This document shows, one piece after another, positions 1-7,802 of a stretch of 53,883 nt of DNA. How positions within the stretch are numbered: position 1 is the stretch's first letter; every line of letters starts with the position of its first letter. The DNA is taken from positions 1,159,420 through 1,213,302 of the forward strand of contig NZ_MTFE01000010.1 in assembly GCF_001953305.1 (NCBI RefSeq). The letters run 5' to 3'. The translations under genes and the position numbers were made by a program. The stretch is from Cnuella takakiae. Lineage in GTDB: Bacteria > Bacteroidota > Bacteroidia > Chitinophagales > Chitinophagaceae. Under the pieces are notes generated by a model, which did not search any database, was not told the origin of the DNA, and saw nothing but the letters and a program-made list of their open reading frames with translations.

Positions 1-34
1 CAGGGAAGGTACAGTATAACTCCGATCTGCAGTC

Positions 35-66
35 TCTGTCATGCCGAACTTGTTTCGGCATCCCCC
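35..66. repeat. REP-like palindrome
   Basis: An 8-bp perfect inverted repeat (ATGCCGAA at 41-48, TTCGGCAT at 54-61) encloses CTTGT. The core GAACTTGTTTC with a GTCATGC flank resembles a short palindrome scattered between genes in many Bacteroidota. A related GGGATGACAG string lies at 114-123. It could serve as a dispersed REP element or a weak bidirectional terminator. I saw no second full copy in this window, so its repeat status rests on family knowledge. Confidence 0.45.
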
Positions 67-157
67 TTGTGTTTACAGGTACTCAGGGAAGACAGGGTAG
101 GCAAACATACGTTGGGATGACAGTGTCCTTAGGCGTTGTCCTGCCTACCTTCGCTGG

Positions 158-793
158 ATGCACCGCTTCCTGATTAAAATACCCTTTTGGGTCCGCTGGA
201 TCTTTCCCCGGTACATCTGGCGGATGCCCACCCGGAAAAAAGTGTTGTACCTCACTTTCGACGATGGCCCGCACCCCGAAATCACTGCCTTTGTGTTGGA
301 TCAATTAAAACAATATGGCGCCAAGGCCACCTTTTTCTGTATTGGTAAAAATGTTTTGGCCCATTCCGGTACCTACCAACGCATACTGTCCGAAGGCCAT
401 GGCGTGGGCAACCATACCCATAACCACCTGAATGGCGTACATACTGCCAATGATGTATACCTGGCCAATATCGGGGAAGCGGCACGCCATATTGATACCC
501 GGTTGTTTCGGCCACCTTATGGCCGCATCCGAAGCAGCCAGGCCAAACAGGTTGCGGTAGCCATGCAAAAACCTGAAGCCAAAATCATCATGTGGGATGT
601 GTTGAGTGCCGATTTTGACCAGGGCATCAGCCCGGGGCAGTGCTTGCAATATGTGGTTCGGAATGCCCGGCCCGGATCGGTAATCGTATTTCACGACAGT
701 GAGAAAGCTTACCGGAATATGGCATATGCCTTACCACGGGTATTGTCGTATTTTATGGAAAGAGGATATCAATTTCAGCCCTTGGTGTTGTAG
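158..793 (+). CDS. Polysaccharide deacetylase family protein (NodB domain)
   Basis: Carbohydrate esterase family 4 enzyme expected to remove N-acetyl groups from a cell-wall or surface polysaccharide; the substrate is not readable from sequence. The NodB fold fills nearly all of the 211 residues. TFDDGP (33-38) carries the catalytic base and metal-binding Asp, HTHNH supplies the two metal His (86 and 90), and RPPYGR, MWDVLSADFD and VIVFHD form the later motifs. The first 28 residues are basic and aromatic (FWVRWIFPRYIW), more like a membrane-hugging N-terminus than a cleaved signal. It is transcribed alone and followed by a terminator at 804-834. Family assignment is secure. Confidence 0.92.
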   Translation: MHRFLIKIPFWVRWIFPRYIWRMPTRKKVLYLTFDDGPHPEITAFVLDQLKQYGAKATFFCIGKNVLAHSGTYQRILSEGHGVGNHTHNHLNGVHTANDVYLANIGEAARHIDTRLFRPPYGRIRSSQAKQVAVAMQKPEAKIIMWDVLSADFDQGISPGQCLQYVVRNARPGSVIVFHDSEKAYRNMAYALPRVLSYFMERGYQFQPLVL

Positions 794-803
794 TAAAAAA
801 GTA

Positions 804-834
804 GGGCCGGGGTAGAAACCCTGGCCCGTTTTTA
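804..834 (+). terminator. Intrinsic terminator of the deacetylase gene
   Basis: GGGCCGGGGT (804-813) pairs with ACCCTGGCCC (818-827) over 10 bp, including one G-T wobble. The loop is AGAA and the tail is GTTTTTA. It lies 10 bases after the deacetylase stop. Confidence 0.8.
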
Positions 835-1267
835 ATCCGTACCCTATGAAAACTGTGCTAAAGGTATAAAGTTTTTTTTGAATTAGTCGCAAGTAATTTC
901 CCTTAGTTTTCTCCTTTATTTTTTGCCTTGGGGTCAAATCCATGTCTGGCTTGGGTTCCGGCTTTTTACAAAAACCATTGTTGATGAGGTGATTATGCGT
1001 GCAGGGCACAGGTTTGTAGGTGAGTTTCAACTGATTAGGGGCGGACTGAGTAGCAAACCCAAGGCTTTAGTTCCAGCAAACAGCCGATATGGAGGCTTCT
1101 ATTCAATCCTGAATCGCATTTTGTAGTACGGATAATTTGATTAGGTCCTCTTTTCTACAGTTGTTACAGAAAAAAATATCTGTTTCTTAACCTGGCATTC
1201 AGTCTTCCCAGCCAGGAAATTGTTCTTTGTTTTTGGTCCTGCCAATAAAACTGCAGTTTTGCATTCC
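835..1267. other. Intergenic region without a recognisable gene
   Basis: This holds only short open frames on either strand, with no family motif or plausible start region. It is rich in T runs. It must contain the promoter of the TatD gene, but I found no TAnnTTTG box. Confidence 0.5.
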
Positions 1268-2032
1268 ATGAATCCGATCATTGATACGCATACCCATATT
1301 TACCTGCCCGAACTGAATGAAAGCCTTGAAAACCTGGTGGGCAGGGCCAGGGAAGCAGGTGTTACGCAAATGCTGCTGCCCGCCATTGATAGCGAAACCC
1401 ATCAACAGCTTTTGCAGGTTGCCGATACTTATGGTTACCTGCCCATGATGGGCTTGCACCCCTGCTCGGTAAAAGCAAACTTCGAGGCGGAACTGTCCAT
1501 CATCAAAAATTACCTGGCGCAGCGTTCCTTTATTGCCGTTGGTGAAATAGGGCTCGATTTTTACTGGGACCGCACCTTCGAAAAAGAGCAGTATGAAGCT
1601 TTTCACCAGCAGATAGCCCTGGCGCTGGAATATAACCTGCCAATTTCCATCCATTCGCGCAATGCTACCCCCGAAGCCATCGACGTGGTGCGGCAGTACC
1701 CGGGTTTGCGGGGTGTGTTTCATTGTTTTTCGGGGTCTGTTGAAGAAGCTGAAGCTGCCCTGGCAACAGGCTTTTACCTGGGCATCGGTGGTGTGGTGAC
1801 CTTTAAGAACGGCGGCCTCGACAAAGTGATCAACGCCGTTGGGCTTGACAAGGTGGTGCTGGAAACCGATGCGCCCTACCTGGCGCCAGTGCCTTTCCGG
1901 GGTAAACGCAATGAGCCATCGTACCTGACCCATGTAGTAGCCAAACTGGCCGAACTGACCGGGCTTCCTGAAGCAACAGTAGCTGCCCGCACCACAGAAA
2001 ATGCACAGCACTTGTTCAACATAAAAGGATAA
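1268..2032 (+). CDS. TatD family metal-dependent DNase
   Basis: TIM-barrel amidohydrolase-fold hydrolase of the TatD/YcfH family, which acts as a 3'-5' exonuclease on DNA and is linked to DNA repair. I place the start at 1268 because the product then begins MNPIIDTHTHIYLPEL, the usual N-terminus with its HxH metal pair. An in-frame ATG at 1220 would add 16 residues with no family counterpart. Other metal and active-site motifs are VGEIGLDFYWD, ISIHSRNA, VFHCFSGS and LETDAPYLAP. The length of 254 aa is normal. It lies 27 bp upstream of tRNA-Ser, and the tRNA promoter box overlaps its 3' flank. Confidence 0.93.
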   Translation: MNPIIDTHTHIYLPELNESLENLVGRAREAGVTQMLLPAIDSETHQQLLQVADTYGYLPMMGLHPCSVKANFEAELSIIKNYLAQRSFIAVGEIGLDFYWDRTFEKEQYEAFHQQIALALEYNLPISIHSRNATPEAIDVVRQYPGLRGVFHCFSGSVEEAEAALATGFYLGIGGVVTFKNGGLDKVINAVGLDKVVLETDAPYLAPVPFRGKRNEPSYLTHVVAKLAELTGLPEATVAARTTENAQHLFNIKG

Positions 2033-2036
2033 ACCC

Positions 2037-2044
2037 TACATTTG
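2037..2044 (+). promoter_or_regulatory. Bacteroidota-type -7 box for tRNA-Ser
   Basis: TACATTTG matches the Bacteroidota primary-sigma -7 consensus TAnnTTTG. It lies 16 bases before the tRNA 5' end. A TTG lies about 22 bases further upstream, slightly more than the usual spacing to a -33 element. Confidence 0.6.
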
Positions 2045-2059
2045 CAACCCCGCAACAAT

Positions 2060-2150
2060 GGAGACTTGTCCGAGTGGTTGAAGGAGCACGCCTGGAAAGT
2101 GTGTATACCTCTAAAGGGTATCGAGGGTTCGAATCCCTCAGTCTCCGCCA
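2060..2150 (+). tRNA. tRNA-Ser (GGA)
   Basis: Class II tRNA of 91 nt including encoded CCA. The acceptor stem is GGAGACT (2060-2066) with AGTCTCC (2140-2146), followed by discriminator G and CCA at 2148-2150. The anticodon stem is CACGC/GTGTG around loop CTGGAAA, with anticodon GGA at 2094-2096. A long variable arm follows, and the T-arm contains GGGTTCGAATCCC. Its 3' end faces a decayed integrase gene, the classic arrangement for an island attachment site. Confidence 0.96.
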
Positions 2151-2171
2151 GTTATGTTCTTCAAAAGAGGT

Positions 2172-2206
2172 AAAAGCCTGTAAACTACTAGTTTACAGGC
2201 TTTTTT
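2172..2206 (+). terminator. Strong intrinsic terminator after tRNA-Ser
   Basis: A 15-bp perfect stem (2172-2186 with 2190-2204) encloses the 3-base loop ACT and ends in a T run. It starts 22 bases after the tRNA. Confidence 0.9.
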
Positions 2207-2227
2207 ATTACGGATTCTTTGTCACAA

Positions 2228-2315
2228 ACAGCCAATTAGCACCAAAAAAAGGAGACTAAAACGGGACCCAATGGAACCTGGAATTTGGAGTCCCGATCCC
2301 TTTGTAATTGGCTGT
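2228..2315. repeat. Nested inverted repeat between the tRNA and the integrase remnant
   Basis: The outer arms are ACAGCCAATTA (2228-2238) and TAATTGGCTGT (2305-2315), 11 of 11 complementary. Inside, CGGGACCCAA (2262-2271) pairs with TTGGAGTCCCG (2285-2295) with one bulged A. GGAGACT at 2251-2257 repeats the tRNA acceptor strand exactly. The position directly before an integrase N-terminus suggests attachment-site or integrase arm-site structure. A structured RNA is the alternative. Confidence 0.55.
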
Positions 2316-2396
2316 ATGTCAAATGGTTAAATTTTTGAACACCTTTGCTTTCGGTTACTTGATAATCTAATTTTATTAACCCTTAAAATTTATTTT

Positions 2397-2682
2397 ATGG
2401 TAATGAATCGATTAAGTGTTCGCTTCAGGTTGAAAAAAAGCAAAACTTCGAAAAAGAAAGCATGCTGGTGTACATGCGTATAACTGTTGCTTCTGAACGT
2501 ATTGAATTATCTGTGAACCGTGCATTTGAGCCTTCACGATTGAAAAGCTAAAGAATAAAATACTAGGAAAAGAAGTGTGCAAACCAAAGATGCTGCTCCA
2601 GATATTTTCAGAACACAACCTGCAAATGCAAAAACTAGTGGAGCAGGGTGATTATGCTAGAGGAACGCGCCTTTACTATTAA
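2397..2682 (+). pseudogene. Tyrosine integrase, N-terminal remnant
   Basis: The start of a Bacteroidota-type site-specific tyrosine integrase, broken by frameshifts and stops. From ATG 2397 the frame reads MVMNRLSVRFRLKKSKTSKK, the usual opening of the arm-binding domain. After a shift near 2465 the next frame continues LVYMRITVASERIELSVN and RAFEPSRLKS before stopping. A third frame near 2583-2682 gives KMLLQIFSEHNLQMQKLVEQ then GDYARGT, matching the start of the core-binding SAM-like domain (family pattern FxEHNxxMxxLVG...YAxGT). The catalytic half is missing here; a matching half lies at 6401-6801. Position beside tRNA-Ser(GGA) supports an integrated island. The reading depends on family recognition across three frames. 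Confidence 0.72.
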
Positions 2683-3108
2683 ATAGCATTTTCCCCCTCT
2701 TGAACCGGCTTGCTGCTTCCTTATCTAGAGGTCCACGGTCATAAGTTTGCACATAATTTATATGTGGCTGTTTATGGTTGTTACAATTTGGCTTATCTGC
2801 AAAATCGGCGATCTTCTTGTAGGCACATTTACCAAAACATCTGCTGCACAAAAGTCAATGACGGCAATCCTCAGGTAAAGCATTACATTGTTTTTCGAAC
2901 CAACTGTCAAGATATTGACTCTTATTAATTGCGATGGTCTGCAACATTACTTATACATATAGCCTAGTGAAAGGCTTTTAAAGCGACTTAATTTTCTTGT
3001 TTAGTTTCAGCATGCATTGTTCCACCCTTATTAGTTATAGCTCATTGAACTTAACGAGCTCGGCATTTAAACAGTATCTTAGCCTTACCCTTAGTTGTTC
3101 TATCTATT
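2683..3108. other. AT-rich gap in the decayed island
   Basis: No recognisable gene. Short open frames on both strands show no family motif. The stretch is visibly AT-rich compared with the housekeeping genes in the window and contains the upstream region of the T9SS protein. Confidence 0.5.
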
Positions 3109-6081
3109 ATGCCAAGACTTTTCTTACTTGTGCTGCTCACCATTGCGGCACTTTGCTGTTGCCGTCAATCTTTGGGGCAATCATGCCCTGATTCGTTTTA
3201 TATTAAAAAGCTTTACGCTGCAGGAGTGCAGGTAATTACCCATGACCAAGTGATGCTTCAGGACAACAGTATCATCTTGTGTGGGCAAATAAGCCCTTCA
3301 ACTGGAGTGAATGGAGATGCCCTCCTGGTCAGGTTGGATGTAAACGGGAATATAGTCTGGGAGCGAGTTTTTGAAAGTGATGGGGCTCAGTATTTCCAAA
3401 AAATAATACGATGTGCAGATGGGGGGGTGCTGACTGCGGGTTACCAGGAACATATGGGTCTTACTGGTTTGGTGTTGTGTCGGTTTGACCTTGATGGCCG
3501 CTTACAATGGCGAAAAGATTATTCTTTTAAATTGGGCGCCTCTTTAGGTATTGCAGATATAAAGGAAGATGCGGAAGGTGCTTTTTTGCTCCTGGCCAAT
3601 TTTATGGCCAATGGCTTATCCTTCAGCGACAAGATATTCTTTGCCCGGTTTGATCAACAGGGGGCGCTAAAGTTTTCCCAGGCGTTTTACCAGCCAGTAA
3701 CGCTGCGTTCCATGCAAGCCAACCAAATGGTATTGCATAACGGAACTGCCTATATCGCAGGGTATTGCCACGACTGGTATAAGCACCAAGGAATGCTGCT
3801 TCGGGTCAATGCAAGAACTGCCGCGCTGCAATGGTCTAAATTCTACAGTTTCAATAATGGGGAGGCGAGCTTTAAGCATGTTTTGAAACCTGGCAGTAAT
3901 CAGTTGTACTTGTTAGGTACCAATAATGTTTTGAGTGGTGATACTACCATCGTTCTTGTTACAGATTTGGATGGGCAGGTAGTAAGCTCCAAATGCCTTA
4001 GCCAGCAGGGTTGGCGTGACCGTGGCGCTGCTGCCTTGGACGGTGCAGGCAATATTTTGTATGGCGATCGTTTTTATCTGACCAGTGCTCCTGCCAATAC
4101 TGGAATCAATGTAGTAAAATTCCATCCGCAGTTAGGGGGGGCCTGGTCGAAAGTTTATCCGCAGATCGGGGGTATAGCGCTAGTTTTTGGTCTTGGGGTG
4201 CGCTCCAACAATGAAGTTGTGCTTAGCGGCACAAGTTATGAAGGTAATAAGCCGGGTAGCAGCTTTATAAGCCGTTTGCCCATATCGGGCGAACTTAACT
4301 GTAGTACTACTGATTTATTTTTCAAATTTGGGGAAGCGCGGTCCAGGTCGGTTATCGTGACATTTACCGCGGAGCCGGCACCAATAACAGATACAGTTAT
4401 CAGCTATAACCTGTCCGGCAATTTGCCTTTATCGCTTGAACAGCTTTGTACACGTGTTAGCGATTGTTCCAGCTTTTCACTGGGCGTTTCCCGGAATATT
4501 TGCAGTGCAGGTGATACCTTAGTCTTATCCATTCGAAAGAACGCAGGATGTATTGCTGCTCCGGCATTTACGTACGATCAAAGTATGTTTCGATGGGTAG
4601 GGCAAACTGAATCCGAAGTGCGATTTATAGCTATAAAACAGGGCAGCTCCAAAGTCGCCGCTGCAATTGAAGGATTATGTGGTACCATTAAAGACAGCAT
4701 TACCTTGTCCATATCTTTTTCAGCGGCTTCCTTCAGCTTGGGTTCGGATACGGCCCTTTGCAGTGGGCAGTCGTTGCAACTTAGGGCTGGTGACGGTTTT
4801 GCCAGCTACCAGTGGCAGGATGGATCAATAGGTTCTACCTATGATGTAAAGAAGCCAGGCATATACCACGTTAGAACTATTAATAGTTGTGGAGGCGTGT
4901 TTAGTGACACCATACGGGTTACGGAAGGACTTGCGGGTAACTTTGATATAGGTGCGGATCGTACCCTTTGTGATGGCGATACAATTATGCTTCAGATGCC
5001 ACCGGGTTTTAATTCATATGTTTGGCGTACTTCAGATGGAACCTTGCTTGGCTCCGATTCTTCTATCCTTATACATCCAGATTCATCTGATACCTACACT
5101 GCAATGGCAACCCATTTAAGTGGGTGCACTGTTACAGATATAATTTCAATAAAGGTGAAGGCGCCCATGTTCCTAGATTTAGGAAACGATACCAGTTTGT
5201 GTACTGGTGACAGCCTGGTTTTACAGGTAGGGTCTGATTTTAATCAATTGCTTTGGTGGGATGGAAGCAGCACAGCTAGTAGATCGGTGACTGCCAAAGG
5301 CGCTTATTCTGTAAAGGCTTGGGATAGCAATGGCTGTGTATCAACCGATACTATCAAAGTGTTGAATTTATTTCCAGTCCCGCAAGTCAGGTTGGGCTTT
5401 GATACGGTACTGTGCAGCGGACAGGCCCGAGTCCTGGAAGCGGGAAGTGGCTTTAGTAATTATTTTTGGAGCACAGGTGCGACTACATCATCAATTGCCG
5501 TACAGGATACAGGAATGTATAGGGTAATGGTTGTAGATCGTAATGGGTGCTATGGTGATGGCCAAGTACGCATAAACAAAAGGGTTGCTGCTCCTGCCAA
5601 TTTTCTGCCCGCCCAGCTTTCTTTATGTCAGTATGGTAGCATCAAATTGAAGCCTTTGAATACCTATGCGCAATACTTATGGAGCACAAATGCTGTTACC
5701 TCTGAAATAGATATTTTCAAGCCTGGAACGTACTGGCTGGAAGCATTGGATCTGTATGGATGTCGGGGAAGGGACAGTATTTTAATAAAACAGAAGCAAT
5801 GCTTAGAAGGGTTTTATATACCCAATGCATTTTCTCCCAATGGTGACCGGCTGAACGAGGTTTTCAAGCCTTTAATTTTTGAGCCTGTTGCTAACTATCA
5901 TTTTTTGGTATTTAACAGGTGGGGAGATGTAGTTTATGAATCCCGAATACTTGAGCAGGGTTGGAATGGAAAAGTAAAAGGAGTTGCTGACAATACCGCA
6001 ATTTTCACATGGTTATGTACTTACCGGAATGCTGACCAAGTGCCACAAGTGAAACGAGGAACAGTTGCTTTGATAAAGTAA
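3109..6081 (+). CDS. Large secreted protein with Ig/PKD-like repeats and T9SS type B sorting domain
   Basis: Predicted surface protein of 990 aa exported by Sec and then the type IX system. It has a signal peptide (about 1-23, hydrophobic LFLLVLLTIAALCCC then LGQS). An N-terminal region of about 30-430 has propeller-like repeats (ALLVRLDVNG, LVLCRFDLDG, IFFARFDQQG). Five Ig/PKD-like repeats of about 75 residues start near 541, 614, 690, 761 and 834, sharing LGxDTxLCxGxxLxLxxG, YxW and GxYxV. The CHU-C domain begins at IPNAFSPNGDRLNEVF (about 903) and ends at the C-terminus, with FNRWGDVVYES and WNGK. The sorting domain is clear; the ligand is not. It lies inside a decayed integrase island and is probably acquired cargo. 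Confidence 0.88.
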   Translation: MPRLFLLVLLTIAALCCCRQSLGQSCPDSFYIKKLYAAGVQVITHDQVMLQDNSIILCGQISPSTGVNGDALLVRLDVNGNIVWERVFESDGAQYFQKIIRCADGGVLTAGYQEHMGLTGLVLCRFDLDGRLQWRKDYSFKLGASLGIADIKEDAEGAFLLLANFMANGLSFSDKIFFARFDQQGALKFSQAFYQPVTLRSMQANQMVLHNGTAYIAGYCHDWYKHQGMLLRVNARTAALQWSKFYSFNNGEASFKHVLKPGSNQLYLLGTNNVLSGDTTIVLVTDLDGQVVSSKCLSQQGWRDRGAAALDGAGNILYGDRFYLTSAPANTGINVVKFHPQLGGAWSKVYPQIGGIALVFGLGVRSNNEVVLSGTSYEGNKPGSSFISRLPISGELNCSTTDLFFKFGEARSRSVIVTFTAEPAPITDTVISYNLSGNLPLSLEQLCTRVSDCSSFSLGVSRNICSAGDTLVLSIRKNAGCIAAPAFTYDQSMFRWVGQTESEVRFIAIKQGSSKVAAAIEGLCGTIKDSITLSISFSAASFSLGSDTALCSGQSLQLRAGDGFASYQWQDGSIGSTYDVKKPGIYHVRTINSCGGVFSDTIRVTEGLAGNFDIGADRTLCDGDTIMLQMPPGFNSYVWRTSDGTLLGSDSSILIHPDSSDTYTAMATHLSGCTVTDIISIKVKAPMFLDLGNDTSLCTGDSLVLQVGSDFNQLLWWDGSSTASRSVTAKGAYSVKAWDSNGCVSTDTIKVLNLFPVPQVRLGFDTVLCSGQARVLEAGSGFSNYFWSTGATTSSIAVQDTGMYRVMVVDRNGCYGDGQVRINKRVAAPANFLPAQLSLCQYGSIKLKPLNTYAQYLWSTNAVTSEIDIFKPGTYWLEALDLYGCRGRDSILIKQKQCLEGFYIPNAFSPNGDRLNEVFKPLIFEPVANYHFLVFNRWGDVVYESRILEQGWNGKVKGVADNTAIFTWLCTYRNADQVPQVKRGTVALIK

Positions 6082-6400
6082 CGTCAGTGAATGACCTTTG
6101 GCTATTCAGTTGCTTTAACCGCTGACTTAAATGGCTTATACCAGCAGCTACCTTTAGGTTTGCATAGTTCCTGTACATCGGTACTAACTTTTTAGGGTTT
6201 TCGTAACTTCTTGTTTTGTCACTTACTTTCCTTTTGCCTAAGGCATTGTTCACTTCTTTTGTTGCATTCAGAAAGTGATTTTTCCAACCTGTTTGAAAAC
6301 GTTGTAAAAGAATCACCTTGGTAGGATTGTGAGCACCTCCACAAGGTTTCCTAATTACAAAACGGCTATCCTGGGTTAATGCCATATAACTTTGGTGTGA
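6082..6400. other. Gap between surface protein gene and integrase remnant
   Basis: The minus strand is open here (to a CAT at 6385), giving a basic 126-residue translation that runs into the 3' end of the surface protein gene. I recognise no family in it. Homology to integrase starts abruptly at about 6401, so a rearrangement junction probably lies just before that point. Confidence 0.4.
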
Positions 6401-6801
6401 AAAATTGTATTCAGTGATGATAAACAGGACCGTTACATGATGCTGGGCGAGTTGGTACTTACTTTGCTCCGGAACTATTATTTAGGGTTGAAGCGTCGAT
6501 CAGAGGTTTATATATTCGAAGGGGAAAAGCCAAATACGCATTACAGTGCTTGTGCAGCACAAAAGTGTTTCATCGCGCACGGTTGGCAGCAGGAAATCGC
6601 AGGGAAGTAAGCTTCCATAGCCTGAGGCATAGCTTTGCCACCCATTTGCTGGAACGTGGCACAGACATCTGATACATAAAGGAGCTACATGGCCACTTCA
6701 ACATCAAAACCACAGAGTGTTACTTACATGTTGGTCGGAGTGACATTATCAGCATTGGGAACCCTCTGGATGATTTAGCAAAAAAAGAAGGGTTCTTGTA
6801 A
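6401..6801 (+). pseudogene. Tyrosine recombinase, C-terminal catalytic remnant
   Basis: Catalytic half of a XerC-like integrase, inactivated twice. From 6401 the frame reads KIVFSDDKQDRYMMLGELV and on to CAAQK. It then needs one missing A in the run near 6561-6564 to continue VFHRARLAAGNRREVSFHSL. A TGA at 6670-6672 replaces the codon after ERGTDI. The catalytic signature is otherwise preserved: HSLRHSFATHLL (HxxR), KELHGHFNIKTT (third His) and ECYLHV (Tyr nucleophile), ending in NPLDDLAKKEGFL. A stop precedes the match directly. It is in the same orientation as the N-terminal remnant at 2397-2682, so the two could be halves of one gene; about 180 central residues are absent. Confidence 0.85.
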
Positions 6802-6943
6802 GATTGTACAATTTAACAAAGACACACAGCAGGTTTTGAAAATGAGATAGTTAGAGAAAGGGAGAGCCAAAGATGGTTCGTATATTAGCGTGTTGGGCGC
6901 AACTTATGGAAACAGCCCCAAGGTGCATCTCTTGGAAAAGAAA

Positions 6944-7519
6944 ATGAAATCAAACTTCCTGCTCAAACTTTCCTTGCTCACATTGATTGTAGCAACATCA
7001 TGTATCCAACCAAACGAGCAATCAACCAAGCCAAGCCAAACCTCTGGTTTTGACACATCAATTGTTGCTGTTATTCAGTTCGACAAATCTGAATATGGGC
7101 CATTTCCCAAGGAATATGAACCAACAAACTTAACAACCGACGAGATCATGCAACTCGACAACATCATTAAGGAACAGGCCAATACATATAATCAAAGCTT
7201 GAAAGAGCATTTAAAGGAAGCCTACAGCGTTTACTTTACAAATCATAAGTATAAACGGCAATACATTCCGGTAATCAACACCAAAGGTGAAAAGGAGGTA
7301 TGGGCAAATTTCTTTTGTAACTCATGGAGTGACGACTGGAAAACGGAAGTAGTGTTTGTCAAGGATGGAGGCAATTGCTACTTCAATATTAAAGTTAACT
7401 TATCAACCAAGAAAACTTATGAACTTAACGTAAATGGCTATGCTTGGGAGAGCGGTGCGCCCAACAGCGCATTGCCGCAAGCGGGGCTAAATAGCATAAG
7501 CCGATCGGCAGTTTTTTAA
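6944..7519 (+). CDS. Small lipoprotein of unknown function
   Basis: Starting at 6944, the product (191 aa) opens MKSNFLLKLSLLTLIVATSC, a type II signal peptide with Cys20 as lipidation site. An in-frame ATG at 6890 would put 18 polar residues before it and hide the lipobox, so I prefer the later start. The mature part has a Gln/Ser/Thr-rich linker, a predicted helix (TTDEIMQLDNIIKEQANTYN) and a beta-rich region with PVINTKGEKEVWANFFCN and CYFNIKVNLSTKKTYELNV. I do not recognise the family. It may be cargo of the tRNA-Ser island or the first gene beyond it. Confidence 0.7.
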   Translation: MKSNFLLKLSLLTLIVATSCIQPNEQSTKPSQTSGFDTSIVAVIQFDKSEYGPFPKEYEPTNLTTDEIMQLDNIIKEQANTYNQSLKEHLKEAYSVYFTNHKYKRQYIPVINTKGEKEVWANFFCNSWSDDWKTEVVFVKDGGNCYFNIKVNLSTKKTYELNVNGYAWESGAPNSALPQAGLNSISRSAVF

Positions 7520-7697
7520 GTAAGCATTTGTACATTAGCCAAGCAGACGCAGCGCTATTTCCCCGCCTGACAACAATGCGTTAACCGTTAGCCGCCACCT
7601 GAATGGCACCCGTCCTAAGCTGGCAAAGAACCAAAACTTACTTTATAGAAAGTTCAGAAGCTGGCTGCCCACAAGTAAGAAGCACTCAAAAAAGTAA

Positions 7698-7802
7698 ATG
7701 AAAAATAGCCCTAAGGTCAAACTACTCCTGGTTTCCGCCGTTGTTGGTACAGCTTCAGGGCAAGGGGCACCAACAACGGCTATAAAAGGCAGGGTAGTTT
7801 GA
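7698..7802 (+). pseudogene. Possible truncated secreted-protein start
   Basis: A 34-codon frame reads MKNSPKVKLLLVSAVVGTAS followed by GQGAPTTAIKGRVV and TGA. This looks like a signal peptide running into the first strand of a carboxypeptidase-like or SusC-type N-domain (the TxIKGxV pattern). Its tail overlaps the 3' end of the opposite-strand kinase gene. It may be the stump of a larger gene cut by rearrangement, or chance. Confidence 0.3.
7737..7780 (-). terminator. Stem-loop at the end of the RsbQ/PAS-kinase operon
   Basis: GCCGTTGTTGGT (7737-7748) is perfectly complementary to ACCAACAACGGC (7769-7780), with a 20-base loop. It starts exactly at the kinase stop codon. There is no long T run on the minus strand, so termination is inferred from position. 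Confidence 0.5.

Noticed and set aside
1199-2011. A 270-codon minus-strand frame opposite tatD
   Set aside because: Mirror of the TatD coding sequence with no motif; TatD is clear on the plus strand.
6005-6385. A 126-codon basic minus-strand frame that might be a transposase end
   Set aside because: It overlaps the 3' end of the surface protein gene and I could not match it to any transposase family, so I list the region only as a gap.
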